From JBBSOW01 sp038259365 (lineage in GTDB: Bacteria; Actinomycetota; Actinomycetes; Propionibacteriales; Propionibacteriaceae): 21,370 nt of DNA. The translations under genes were made by a program, and so were the position numbers. Below are positions 14,936 through 21,370 of the stretch, one piece after another. The stretch lies in NCBI GenBank assembly GCA_038259365.1, contig JBBSOW010000053.1, forward strand, positions 1 through 21,370, in the 5' to 3' direction. Below the pieces are notes generated by a model that was not told where the DNA came from, did not search any database, and saw nothing but the letters and a program-made list of their open reading frames with translations. Positions within the stretch are counted from its first letter, which is position 1; every line of letters starts with the position of its first letter.

Positions 14936-14950
14936 CGAACGATACGTTCG
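14936..14950. repeat. Short perfect inverted repeat in the gap after mazF
   Basis: CGAACG-ATA-CGTTCG is a perfect 6-bp inverted repeat with a three-base centre, in a stretch (14849-14999) that holds no recognisable gene. It may be a regulator site or a small hairpin ending the toxin-antitoxin transcript. Nothing links it to a known regulator. Confidence 0.3.
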
Positions 14951-14999
14951 AGCACGCTGCCAGGTGGCCCGTCCGGTGGGCTGGTGAGCGGTGTCTTCG

Positions 15000-15360
15000 C
15001 TATCGACGAGTATGTTGCCCGGCGCGCGGCGCGCCGACGGTCTGCTCGACGCGCCGACTGCGAGTTTCCGACTTCTTCGCGTCCTCGATCCAGCGCACCC
15101 ACTCCAAGCGGTGAGTGTAGGAGAGATCATCGAAAAGCTCGCGTGCCGGGTTCTCGGGCGCGAGCGCTTCGAGCAAGTCGGCTGGCGAGAATATCTCGCG
15201 CGGTGCCACATCGAGCACGATGTCGACATCGACTTCTTCGCCGGCCGCCACGCCAGCGGCCGCTCGGTTCGCCGCACTGAGCGGCAGGAGGAAGCGGCCA
15301 CCCATTCTTTCGACCCAGCTCGACCCTCGCGCGAAACCTCACCTCTCCAGGATGCAGCAT
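15000..15360 (-). pseudogene. Decayed YdeI/DUF1905-type protein gene
   Basis: The minus strand from 15305 to 15000 encodes MGGRFLLPLSAANRAAAGVA and on to DVAPREIFSPADLLEAL, then SYTHRLEWVRWIEDAKKSET, which is the second half of DUF1905 followed by the YdeI/OmpD-associated C-terminal domain. The expected N-terminal strand VRFRARVELGRK is present immediately upstream (about 15309-15342) but in another frame. The roughly 35 residues that normally lie between it and GGRFLLP are missing. So an internal deletion also shifted the frame, and the gene is broken. A shortened 101-residue product from the ATG at 15305 remains possible but would lack half of DUF1905. Family members have been linked to bacteriocin resistance; no role is inferred here. 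Confidence 0.7.
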
Positions 15361-15459
15361 CCCGTGAACGTCATCCCCCCAATCGGTGACAGCCAGCTTA
15401 CATCATCCCATCCGTAGTTGACCGGGTAGTCGACTGAGTATCGGCAAGCCAACTCCCCC

Positions 15460-17808
15460 TCACCCCACCACCTCGTGCTCGCCTCGGGCCTCGATCGCGT
15501 CCTGCCGCGCCTCGGGAGGCAGCTTGCGCGGCCACCAGAACTTGTCGCGAAGCACGAGCGCGATGGCGGGCACCAGCACCGTCCGGACGACGAGGGTGTC
15601 CAGCAACACGCCGATGCAGATGATGGCACCGATCTGGGCCAGCACCACCAGGGGCAGCACGCCCAGCACCGCGAACACGGCCGCCAGCAGGATGCCGGCG
15701 CTGGTGATGACGCCGCCGGTGGCGGTGAGGCCGCGGATCATGCCCTCGTGCGAGCCGTGGATCTTCGCCTCCTGCCACGCTCGGGTGACGAGGAAGATGT
15801 TGTAGTCCACCCCGAGCGCCACGAGGAACAAGAAGGCGAGCAGGGGAGCGCCATCGTCGAGGGCCTCGAATCCGAAGACGATGGTGAACAGCCACCACGA
15901 TGCCCCCAGGGCGGCCAGGAACGTGGCCACCACCGTCGACACGAGGATGAGCGGGGCGACGATCGAGCGCAGCAGGAGGACCAGGGCCACCAGGACCAGC
16001 GCCAAGATCAACGGAATGATGAGCGCCCTGTCCCTCGCCGTTCCCTCGGCGGAATCGAGCGATTGCGCCTCGGAACCGCCGACGAAGGTGGGCGCACCGC
16101 CGTCCAACTGGGTGCGTAGGTCACGGATGGCCTGGGCCGCCGCCTCGCTGCTGGGATCGGCGTCGAGCACCACATCGACGCGGGTCAGCCCGCCGGCGCT
16201 GTCACCGACCCGGGCGGAGTCGACGTTGTCGACGCGCTCGGCGACGTTCTTGACCGTGTCCCCCGAGCCCTCGGTGATGATGATGACCGGATCGGAACTG
16301 CCGGCGGGGAAGGACTCCGCGATGCGTTCGGCGGCCGTGATCGCCTCGGGCTTGTCCAGGAACTGGTCGGTCTGGGACAGGCCCGTCTGCACCTGCGTGA
16401 GGCCGACCCCCATCACGATGAGCAGGACCATCGCCCCGGCGATGAACGCCAACGGTTTCTGGGCGACCCGGTCACCGATCCGGCGCCACAACGAGTTGGA
16501 GTCCACCAGTTGCGCCTGACCGACCTTGGGAACCTTCGGCCAAAAGACCCAGCGGCCGAACAGCACGAGCACGCTCGGCAGCGCCACGAGGGCGAAGAAC
16601 ACCGCCACGACGATGCCGACGGCGCTAGCCAGCCCCAGGCCGCGGGTGGACGGAATCACCGAGAGTAGGAGGGTCAGCACACCGAGAACGACGGTCGTGG
16701 CGCTGGAGAACACGGCCTCGCCGGTCTTCACGACGGCCCGCGACATCGCGGCGAAGCGACTCTCGAAGCTGCGCAACTCGTCGCGGTAACGCGAGATCAG
16801 CAGCAGCGCGTAGTCCGTGCCGGCACCGAACACGAGGACGGACAAGATGCCGATCGTCGATTCGTCCCACGCGACCTCGACCGCGTTGAGGACGCGGGTG
16901 GCCAAGACGCTGGCAACCCGGTCTCCGACGCCGATGGTGATGAGCGGAATGAGCCACAGGATCGGGCTGCGGTAGGTGAACAGCAACAGCACGGCGACGA
17001 CGGTGGCCGTGGCGGCCAGGAGCCGGAAGTTCGCGCCCTCGAAGACCGCGCCGAGGTCGGCCTGGATGGCCGCGGGGCCGGTCACCTGGGCGGTGACGCC
17101 CGCGGGCGCGAGGTCGCGCATCTGGGCTCGGAGTTCGGCGACGGCGGCCGAGGTTTCGGCGTTCCCGACGGCCTCGAGGGGAACCACGCTGATCGCGGCG
17201 GTCTCGTCCTCGCTGACCTGGAAGGGGCTGCCACCGGTGCGAAGCTTGCGGAGGCGACCGGCGTCCAGGGTGCCGTCCTCGGCGGAGAACACGACGATGG
17301 CCGTCGCGCTCTCCTCGGGGGGGAACCTCTCCTGCAACTCGGTCACCTTCGCGCTGCCCGATCCCGCGACCAGGGTGTCGGTGTTGGCCGACATGGATTC
17401 GCCCGGGCCGAGGAGTCCGATGAGCAGTCCGCCGCCGGTGAAGGCCAAGACGGTGACGGCGATGGCGCGCCGTACGGTTATCAGCTTGGGCGCGGTTGGC
17501 TGGGAGGCGGCCGGTAGTGATGGCCGCGCGGCCGGCTCTGCCGGGGGGCTAGCGGTTGGTTCGGCCGGCGCCATCCTGCGCGGCGCCGGGGACTCGATCG
17601 CGTGTCTCGCCTCCACCGGGGCTTCCTCGGGGAGATCCCCATCTGCCTGGACCAGGTGGCGAGGGGCGTACGCGGCCGTCAGCGCCGAGCGTCGGCCCCT
17701 CGAGGCCACCCGGAACAGGGAGACCGACGCGATGAGGCTGAACAGGATGGCGAACTGGTGGCCGCGTCGGGCGATGCGCCGCGCGAGCGACGGTCTGCTG
17801 AAAGACAT
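15460..17808 (-). CDS. MMPL-family (RND superfamily) transporter
   Basis: This is a large inner-membrane transporter of 782 residues in the MMPL branch of RND proteins, which export lipids, drugs or small molecules using the proton gradient. It has two homologous halves, each with one membrane helix, an extracytoplasmic domain and five more helices. The helix-4 aspartates are visible in GAGTDYALLLISRYRDE (about 328-344) and ALGVDYNIFLVTRAWQE (about 664-680). An unusual N-terminal part precedes the first MMPL helix (about 112-134): a basic, hydrophobic segment (residues 1-40), then a Pro/Ala/Glu-rich linker (about 55-107). The ATG at 17808 has AGAGG five bases upstream; the longer open frame (to 18294) runs through the divergent marR gene and was rejected. 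It is probably repressed by that MarR protein. Confidence 0.93.
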   Translation of the reverse strand: MSFSRPSLARRIARRGHQFAILFSLIASVSLFRVASRGRRSALTAAYAPRHLVQADGDLPEEAPVEARHAIESPAPRRMAPAEPTASPPAEPAARPSLPAASQPTAPKLITVRRAIAVTVLAFTGGGLLIGLLGPGESMSANTDTLVAGSGSAKVTELQERFPPEESATAIVVFSAEDGTLDAGRLRKLRTGGSPFQVSEDETAAISVVPLEAVGNAETSAAVAELRAQMRDLAPAGVTAQVTGPAAIQADLGAVFEGANFRLLAATATVVAVLLLFTYRSPILWLIPLITIGVGDRVASVLATRVLNAVEVAWDESTIGILSVLVFGAGTDYALLLISRYRDELRSFESRFAAMSRAVVKTGEAVFSSATTVVLGVLTLLLSVIPSTRGLGLASAVGIVVAVFFALVALPSVLVLFGRWVFWPKVPKVGQAQLVDSNSLWRRIGDRVAQKPLAFIAGAMVLLIVMGVGLTQVQTGLSQTDQFLDKPEAITAAERIAESFPAGSSDPVIIITEGSGDTVKNVAERVDNVDSARVGDSAGGLTRVDVVLDADPSSEAAAQAIRDLRTQLDGGAPTFVGGSEAQSLDSAEGTARDRALIIPLILALVLVALVLLLRSIVAPLILVSTVVATFLAALGASWWLFTIVFGFEALDDGAPLLAFLFLVALGVDYNIFLVTRAWQEAKIHGSHEGMIRGLTATGGVITSAGILLAAVFAVLGVLPLVVLAQIGAIICIGVLLDTLVVRTVLVPAIALVLRDKFWWPRKLPPEARQDAIEARGEHEVVG

Positions 17809-17865
17809 GCGTCCTCTGTAAGATGGGCGATAGATAAGCAGGTAACTAAAAAGGTTGCTAACTAG
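17809..17865. promoter_or_regulatory. Divergent promoter/operator region of MMPL and marR genes
   Basis: This 57-base AT-rich gap lies between two divergent genes. GGTAACTA (17841-17848) and GGTTGCTAACTA (17853-17864) are related repeats, and GTTGCTAAC is nearly palindromic, a plausible MarR site. TATCTA on the minus strand (17831-17836) could be the -10 for the MMPL gene. Positions of both promoters inside the gap mean that a MarR dimer bound here would affect both genes. Confidence 0.5.
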
Positions 17866-18327
17866 ATGAGTGATAATACACGAGCCGGCGAAGCCGTCGA
17901 GCCGTGGCAACAGACCGAGTCGTTGCTTGCCCTGCGCGAGCTGATGTCGGTCGGGGCCGAGGTGGGGCCAGTCATTGCCCGGCGAGCGCGGCTGAGCCAT
18001 TCCGAGCTCAAGGCCCTGGAGCTGTTGATGGAGAACCCGATGGGTCCGGTGGAGCTGAGCAAGGCGCTGGGGGTGACCTCGGCCGCCTCCTCGGGCATCG
18101 TCGACAGGCTCGCCGGCCACGGCCACGCCGAACGCGTCGCTGACCAGCACGATCGTCGGCGCACCCACGTCTTCATCACCGAAACCGGTCGCCGCGAGGT
18201 TCTGGGGCACCTGATGCCGATGTTCGTCGCGCTCGCCCGCCTGGACGGCTCCTTGACCGACGCCGAGCGGGATGCGGTGACGCGCTACCTGCACGGCGCG
18301 GTGGCGGCGATCAAGAGCCTCATGTGA
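17866..18327 (+). CDS. MarR-family transcriptional regulator
   Basis: This is a 153-residue winged-helix regulator. LSHSELKALELL is helix 2, GPVELSKALGVTSAASSGIV (60-79) the recognition helix-turn-helix, RLAGHGHAERVADQHDRRRT the wing with the DRR motif (about 96-99), and FITETGRREV starts the dimerisation helix. Such proteins usually repress a divergent transporter gene and release DNA on binding a small ligand; the MMPL gene starts 57 bases away on the other strand. Its stop overlaps the methyltransferase GTG as GTGA, so the two are translated together. The ATG at 17866 is the only start that preserves the fold. Confidence 0.92.
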   Translation: MSDNTRAGEAVEPWQQTESLLALRELMSVGAEVGPVIARRARLSHSELKALELLMENPMGPVELSKALGVTSAASSGIVDRLAGHGHAERVADQHDRRRTHVFITETGRREVLGHLMPMFVALARLDGSLTDAERDAVTRYLHGAVAAIKSLM

Positions 18328-19520
18328 GCGGTGATCGAGCCAGCCCCGACCAGGTGGGATTTCTCACCAGCCCGGCCGGTCAAGACACGCTGGCCGAGGT
18401 GGCGGGCTGGGCCGACGTCGGATCCCTGGCCGCGGCGACGCGGTTGCGCAAGCGGCTCGCCCCGGAGTTGGCGGCCGCGGTGGTGAGCCAGGTCGGGCTG
18501 CGGGCCAAGGCGAAGACCAAGCTGGGAGCGCTGGCCGATTCGTTGCTGTTCACGGCGGCCGGGTTGGAACAGGCCACCCGGCTGGGCGTCGCGGACCACC
18601 GCGCCGGACTGGTGAAGGCCGCCGGGTTCACCCGGGTGGTGGATCTGGGCTGCGGCCTCGGAGCGGATTCGCTCGCCCTGGCGCGGGCCGGAATCGGGGT
18701 GATAGCGGTCGAATCCGATCCGGTGACCGCCGGCTTTGCTCGACACAACCTGGCCGCCGGGGCGGGGGTGGGTGCCGGATTGGTCGAGGTGATCACCGGT
18801 GACGCCATCGAGTTGGCGCCGAGATTAGTGGAAGCCGACGACTTCGTCTTCGCCGATCCCGCGCGTCGAACCGGCAGCGGGCGGACCTGGCGGGTCGAAG
18901 ACCTCAGCCCGGCCTGGTCCTTCGTCGAATCGCTGCTCCAGCGCCCGTCCTGGGTCAAGATGGGCCCGGGGACGCCGTATCGGCTGATCCCGGCCCCCGT
19001 CTCCGCGCGCTGGATCAGCGAAAGCCACGACCTCGTCGAGACCGCGCTCACCACCGGATTGCACGAACCAGGAAGCCGCGGGGCCGTGCTGCTACCGGAG
19101 GCGCACGAGTTGCCGTCCGGAGCCGACGCGGAGGTGCTCGAGTCGCCGATCGAGGCCGGCCAGGTGCTGTACGAACCCGATCCGGCCGTCATCCGGGCGT
19201 TAGCCGTGGGAACGCTGGCCAGGTTGCTGAACGCCCAGCCGGTGACCGCGGAGATCCCCTACCTGGTCAGCCCAGAGCACACGGTCACCCCGTTCGCGCG
19301 CGCCTTCGCCGTCGTCGAGGCGATGCCGTGGAAGGACAGGACCCTGAAGGCCTGGTGTCGAGAGCACTCCATCGGCGTGCTCGACATCAAGAAGCGGGGT
19401 ATCGAGATCGATCCCGCGGCGCTGCGGCGGCGGCTGAAGCTGCAGGGCAACGCGAGCGCCACCGTCGTCATCACCCCTGCCCCGACGGGCGCGCGGCTGC
19501 TCGTCGTCGAACGCGCTTAA
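18324..19520 (+). CDS. Class I SAM-dependent methyltransferase with THUMP-like C-terminal domain
   Basis: This is a 398-residue protein of an actinobacterial family of predicted methyltransferases. An alpha-helical N-terminus (about 1-95) is followed by the Rossmann SAM site VVDLGCGLGADSLALARAG (105-123), the acidic IAVESDP strand end and FVFADPARRTGSGRTW, where DPARR (178-182) stands in place of the D/N-PP-Y catalytic motif of many N-methyltransferases. The last 100 residues resemble the THUMP-like domain, with DIKKRGIEIDPAALRRRLK. The target is unknown, but RNA is likely given the THUMP-like part. GTG at 18324 overlaps the marR stop. The link with the MarR gene is by position only; many relatives are stand-alone housekeeping genes. 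Confidence 0.85.
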   Translation: MSGDRASPDQVGFLTSPAGQDTLAEVAGWADVGSLAAATRLRKRLAPELAAAVVSQVGLRAKAKTKLGALADSLLFTAAGLEQATRLGVADHRAGLVKAAGFTRVVDLGCGLGADSLALARAGIGVIAVESDPVTAGFARHNLAAGAGVGAGLVEVITGDAIELAPRLVEADDFVFADPARRTGSGRTWRVEDLSPAWSFVESLLQRPSWVKMGPGTPYRLIPAPVSARWISESHDLVETALTTGLHEPGSRGAVLLPEAHELPSGADAEVLESPIEAGQVLYEPDPAVIRALAVGTLARLLNAQPVTAEIPYLVSPEHTVTPFARAFAVVEAMPWKDRTLKAWCREHSIGVLDIKKRGIEIDPAALRRRLKLQGNASATVVITPAPTGARLLVVERA

Positions 19521-19537
19521 TGTCGAACGCGCTTAAT
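19506..19537 (+). repeat. Perfect 16-base tandem duplication over the methyltransferase stop
   Basis: GTCGAACGCGCTTAAT occurs twice back to back. The first copy contains the last codons and the TAA stop of the methyltransferase gene; the second repeats the same bases just after it. This looks like a recent replication-slippage duplication that left the protein unchanged. Confidence 0.9.
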
Positions 19538-19565
19538 ACGGTGCCGGCCCGGCTCGAGTTGGCGC

Positions 19566-19595
19566 TTCCCGCTCGATGTAGAAACCAAGCGGGAA
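19566..19595. terminator. Candidate terminator between convergent genes
   Basis: TTCCCGCT pairs with AGCGGGAA across a 14-base loop, in the 109-base gap between the methyltransferase and the opposing molybdoenzyme gene. A second possible pairing, GCTCGA (19571-19576) with TCGAGC (19604-19609), overlaps it. There is no T-run. Location between convergent stops supports a terminator role. Confidence 0.45.
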
Positions 19596-19629
19596 CCAAG
19601 ATGTCGAGCGCGACGAGGTGTCGCTTGGC

Positions 19630-21228
19630 TCAGCCCTCGACGCGGATGCGCCGCGAGTCGTAACCGGTAGCGCCGTTGGGCGCCACGGCCGCGGTCTCCT
19701 CGCTCTGCAGGATCCCGCCCGCGTCGGTGGCGCGCACGCGGACGACGTGGTCGCCGGGCTGAGGGGACCAGTCGAGGCGCCACTGGCGCCAGGTGTCGGG
19801 CCCGGTGACCTCGGCCAGCCGGGCCTCGAGCCAGGATCCTTCGTCGATCTGCACCTCGACCTTGGAAATGCCGGTGTGCTGGGCCCAAGCGACGCCGGCG
19901 ATGACCGGATTGGGGGTCTCGCCCAGGCTGACCGTCCGGGAGACCTTGGGGGTGTCGATGCGCGAGCCCAGCTTGATGGGCCCCAGCGCCGACCATCCCC
20001 GCGGGGTCCAGTAGCCCTGATCGGAACCGAAGGTGGTCAGCTTTAGCTCGGTGACCCACTTGGTCGCCGACACGTAGCCGTACAGCCCGGGCACGACGAG
20101 GCGGGCGGGGAAGCCGTGCTGGGCCGGCAGCGGCTCGCCGTTCATGCCCACCGCCAGCAAACACATGCGGTCCTTCTGCCGCAGGATCTCCAGCGGCGTT
20201 CCGGCGGTCCAGCCGTCGGCGCTCGTGGAGAGCACCATGTCCGCGCCGCGCTGGGGCTTGGCCCGGGCGAGCAGTTCGCGGAGGGGGTAGCCGAGCCAGC
20301 GAGCGTTGCCGATCAGGTCGCCCCCGACGGGGTTCGAGACGCACGTCAGGGTGGCCACGTGCTCGGTGAGGGGGAGGGCCAGTAGCTCGGCAAAGGTGAT
20401 GCTGAACGGCTCGTCGACCATGCCGGTGATCTTGAGTTCCCACGTGTCGGGGTCGACGCTGGGCACCTGCAGGGCGGTGTCGATCCGGTAGAAGTTGTCG
20501 TTGGGGGAGACGTAAGGAGCGAGCCCGGGAAGAGTGAAGTCGGCGCCGGCCGGGATGGGAGGTGCCGGCGTGGCGGGAGCGGGCAACGTGATCCCGACTC
20601 GGGCGGCGGCCGAACGCACCCCCTTCTCGATGGCCGTCTGCGCCCGGGCGCCCGCCAGAGCGGCCGCCCCCAGCACGACGACTCCGGCGATAAGGAAGTT
20701 TCGACGGCTGGCGGCCGCTCCGGCGGCGGGGGCCCACGTCGTCTCCACCTGCGAGGCCGCGGTACCCGCGCGCAACAGCAGCCCCAGCGTCGCGAGGGCC
20801 GCGACCATCGCGAGCGTGGCGGGCACGAAGGAGACCCAGGTGGCGGCAGGCTGGAGATACGCCGCGACGACCGCGAGCAGCGTCAGCGGGACGTAGACGG
20901 TCTTGGCGCGGCCCGCGCGTCGGGCCTCCCAGATTCCGGCGAGCACGGTGAGGGCCAGCGCCCCGGCGGCGACGAGCCCGAGCAGCACCGGCTTGTCGGC
21001 CAATCCCAGGAAGTCCTTGCCGAAGTTGATGAGCGCGTCGGGTAGTACCGAGATGATCAGCCCGCCGATGGCGGACAGGGGAGCCGCCGACGGCGCGACG
21101 AAATAGGCGAGCACGGTGGCCGTCGCCAACCCGAGGACGCCCGCGGCCAGCCCTGCAAAGCCGGCTCGCCAGGGCGCGATGGGTTTGTCGCCGGTCTCGG
21201 GGCGGGCCAGCGTCGCTGAGGTGCTCAT
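19630..21228 (-). CDS. Membrane-anchored sulfite-oxidase-family molybdopterin oxidoreductase
   Basis: This is a 532-residue protein with four predicted membrane helices in the first 155 residues, then SRRNFLIAGVVVLGAAALAG (174-193), which looks like a twin-arginine-type anchor helix. The following domain is the sulfite oxidase/YedY-type molybdopterin fold: SPNDNFYRIDT, WELKITGMVD and LTCVSNPVGG, where Cys296 is the predicted molybdenum ligand, then GYVSATKWVTELKLTTF. The C-terminal 110 residues form the Mo-co dimerisation domain (ISKVEVQIDEGSWLEARL, VRVRATDAGG). No heme-binding domain or cytochrome partner is encoded nearby. Catalysis would be outside the membrane; the substrate (sulfite or another oxo compound) is not determinable. 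The ATG at 21228 is preceded by GGGAGG eleven bases upstream or by a GACAAT -10-like box six bases away. Confidence 0.92.
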   Translation of the reverse strand: MSTSATLARPETGDKPIAPWRAGFAGLAAGVLGLATATVLAYFVAPSAAPLSAIGGLIISVLPDALINFGKDFLGLADKPVLLGLVAAGALALTVLAGIWEARRAGRAKTVYVPLTLLAVVAAYLQPAATWVSFVPATLAMVAALATLGLLLRAGTAASQVETTWAPAAGAAASRRNFLIAGVVVLGAAALAGARAQTAIEKGVRSAAARVGITLPAPATPAPPIPAGADFTLPGLAPYVSPNDNFYRIDTALQVPSVDPDTWELKITGMVDEPFSITFAELLALPLTEHVATLTCVSNPVGGDLIGNARWLGYPLRELLARAKPQRGADMVLSTSADGWTAGTPLEILRQKDRMCLLAVGMNGEPLPAQHGFPARLVVPGLYGYVSATKWVTELKLTTFGSDQGYWTPRGWSALGPIKLGSRIDTPKVSRTVSLGETPNPVIAGVAWAQHTGISKVEVQIDEGSWLEARLAEVTGPDTWRQWRLDWSPQPGDHVVRVRATDAGGILQSEETAAVAPNGATGYDSRRIRVEG

Positions 21229-21314
21229 GCCCCCATTGTCCTCCCTGGAACCGCTTCACCAGCATGCGCGGGCATTAACGGTTGCTAACGCTGCGGCCGG
21301 TTCCGGGACGGATT
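21229..21314. promoter_or_regulatory. Divergent gap between molybdoenzyme gene and groES promoter
   Basis: This gap holds two direct repeats TAACG (21276-21280 and 21286-21290), one helical turn apart, inside a wider inverted repeat GGAACCG (21247-21253) / CGGTTCC (21298-21304). The ten bases GGTTGCTAAC (21280-21289) also occur in the MMPL-marR gap (17853-17862). Their role is unknown. Confidence 0.3.
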
Positions 21315-21341
21315 TTGGCACTCCACTTGACCGAGTGCTAA
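21315..21341 (+). promoter_or_regulatory. CIRCE operator (HrcA heat-shock repressor site)
   Basis: TTGGCACTC, nine bases, GAGTGCTAA matches the CIRCE consensus TTAGCACTC-N9-GAGTGCTAA with one mismatch. CIRCE is the binding site of HrcA, which represses groES/groEL at normal temperature. It overlaps the -35 box of the promoter below. Confidence 0.95.
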
Positions 21342-21356
21342 CGCCCGCCATAGATT
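21327..21356 (+). promoter_or_regulatory. Promoter of the downstream heat-shock gene (probably groES)
   Basis: TTGACC (21327-21332), an 18-base spacer and TAGATT (21351-21356) make a strong housekeeping-type promoter pointing out of the window on the plus strand. It lies inside and just after the CIRCE element. tsaD is often close to groES in actinobacteria, which supports groES as the next gene; its coding sequence is not in the window. Confidence 0.8.
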
Positions 21357-21360
21357 CGGA

Positions 21361-21370
21361 TTAGCACTCT
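21361..21370 (+). promoter_or_regulatory. Left half of a second CIRCE operator, cut by the window end
   Basis: TTAGCACTC (21361-21369) is an exact left CIRCE arm just after the -10 box. Its partner arm would fall beyond the end of the window. Two CIRCE copies around one promoter are known upstream of actinobacterial groES operons. Confidence 0.75.

Noticed and set aside
14866..15301. Several frames of 80-130 codons on both strands after mazF
   Set aside because: Only the minus frame 15000-15305 resembles a family (DUF1905/YdeI). The others are rich in Arg and Ser, lack ribosome sites and overlap it.
17809..18294. N-terminal extension of the MMPL frame across marR
   Set aside because: The frame runs antisense through a clear MarR gene and the divergent promoter gap; the ATG at 17808 has its own ribosome site.
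19517..21265. 582-codon minus frame overlapping the molybdoenzyme gene
   Set aside because: It is arginine-rich nonsense in a shifted frame; the other frame has the catalytic Cys296 and membrane helices.

Overview
The window looks like chromosomal DNA of a high-GC actinobacterium. Codons end mostly in G or C, GTG starts and ATGA/GTGA gene overlaps are frequent, and several genes appear to begin right after a TANNNT -10 box, as in leaderless actinobacterial transcripts. The right edge carries a CIRCE operator and promoter of the kind that precedes groES. The order tsaE-tsaB-rimI-(tsaD)-groES, together with the other families seen, would fit a propionibacterium-like genome, but that assignment is inference and no 16S or other marker is present.

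Layout, left to right. 1-379: mostly non-coding, with a short 3' fragment resembling a CPBP intramembrane protease. 380-1465 (-): M19 membrane dipeptidase, divergent from a DEAD-box RNA helicase (1766-4054, +) that carries a 22-unit arginine/aspartate repeat. 4076-6278 (+): the tRNA t6A block, consisting of a GNAT-TsaE fusion, tsaB and rimI, all overlapping, ending in a hairpin. 6360-12943: a sugar-utilisation locus in two divergent arms. The minus arm is a DeoR regulator and a GH4 glycosidase. The plus arm is a possible leader ORF, a PfkB-family kinase, a lipoprotein solute-binding protein and two permeases, with no ABC ATPase. 13212-14255 (+): tsaD, separated from its usual partners by the sugar locus and preceded by a 20-codon ORF that overlaps its start. 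14310-14848 (+): a MazE/MazF-type toxin-antitoxin pair with a good promoter. 15000-15360 (-): a decayed YdeI/DUF1905 gene. 15460-17808 (-): an MMPL/RND transporter, divergent from a MarR regulator (17866-18327, +), which overlaps a THUMP-like methyltransferase gene (18324-19520, +). 19630-21228 (-): a membrane-anchored sulfite-oxidase-type molybdoenzyme. 21315-21370 (+): promoter and CIRCE elements for a gene beyond the edge, most likely groES.

How the genes work together. TsaE, TsaB and TsaD form the complex that makes t6A37 on ANN-decoding tRNAs; RimI is the ribosomal/protein N-terminal acetyltransferase that is commonly co-encoded. In the sugar locus the importer would deliver a free sugar or glycoside (energised by an ATPase encoded elsewhere), the PfkB kinase would phosphorylate it or its product, and the GH4 enzyme would cleave a (phospho)glycoside, with the DeoR protein sensing a sugar phosphate. 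The substrate cannot be read from the sequence. The MMPL/MarR pair looks like a regulator-controlled exporter. The most unusual points are the GNAT-TsaE fusion, the helicase repeat, the kinase/GH4/ABC combination inserted inside the t6A gene set, and two small ORFs whose stops overlap the starts of the genes they precede.
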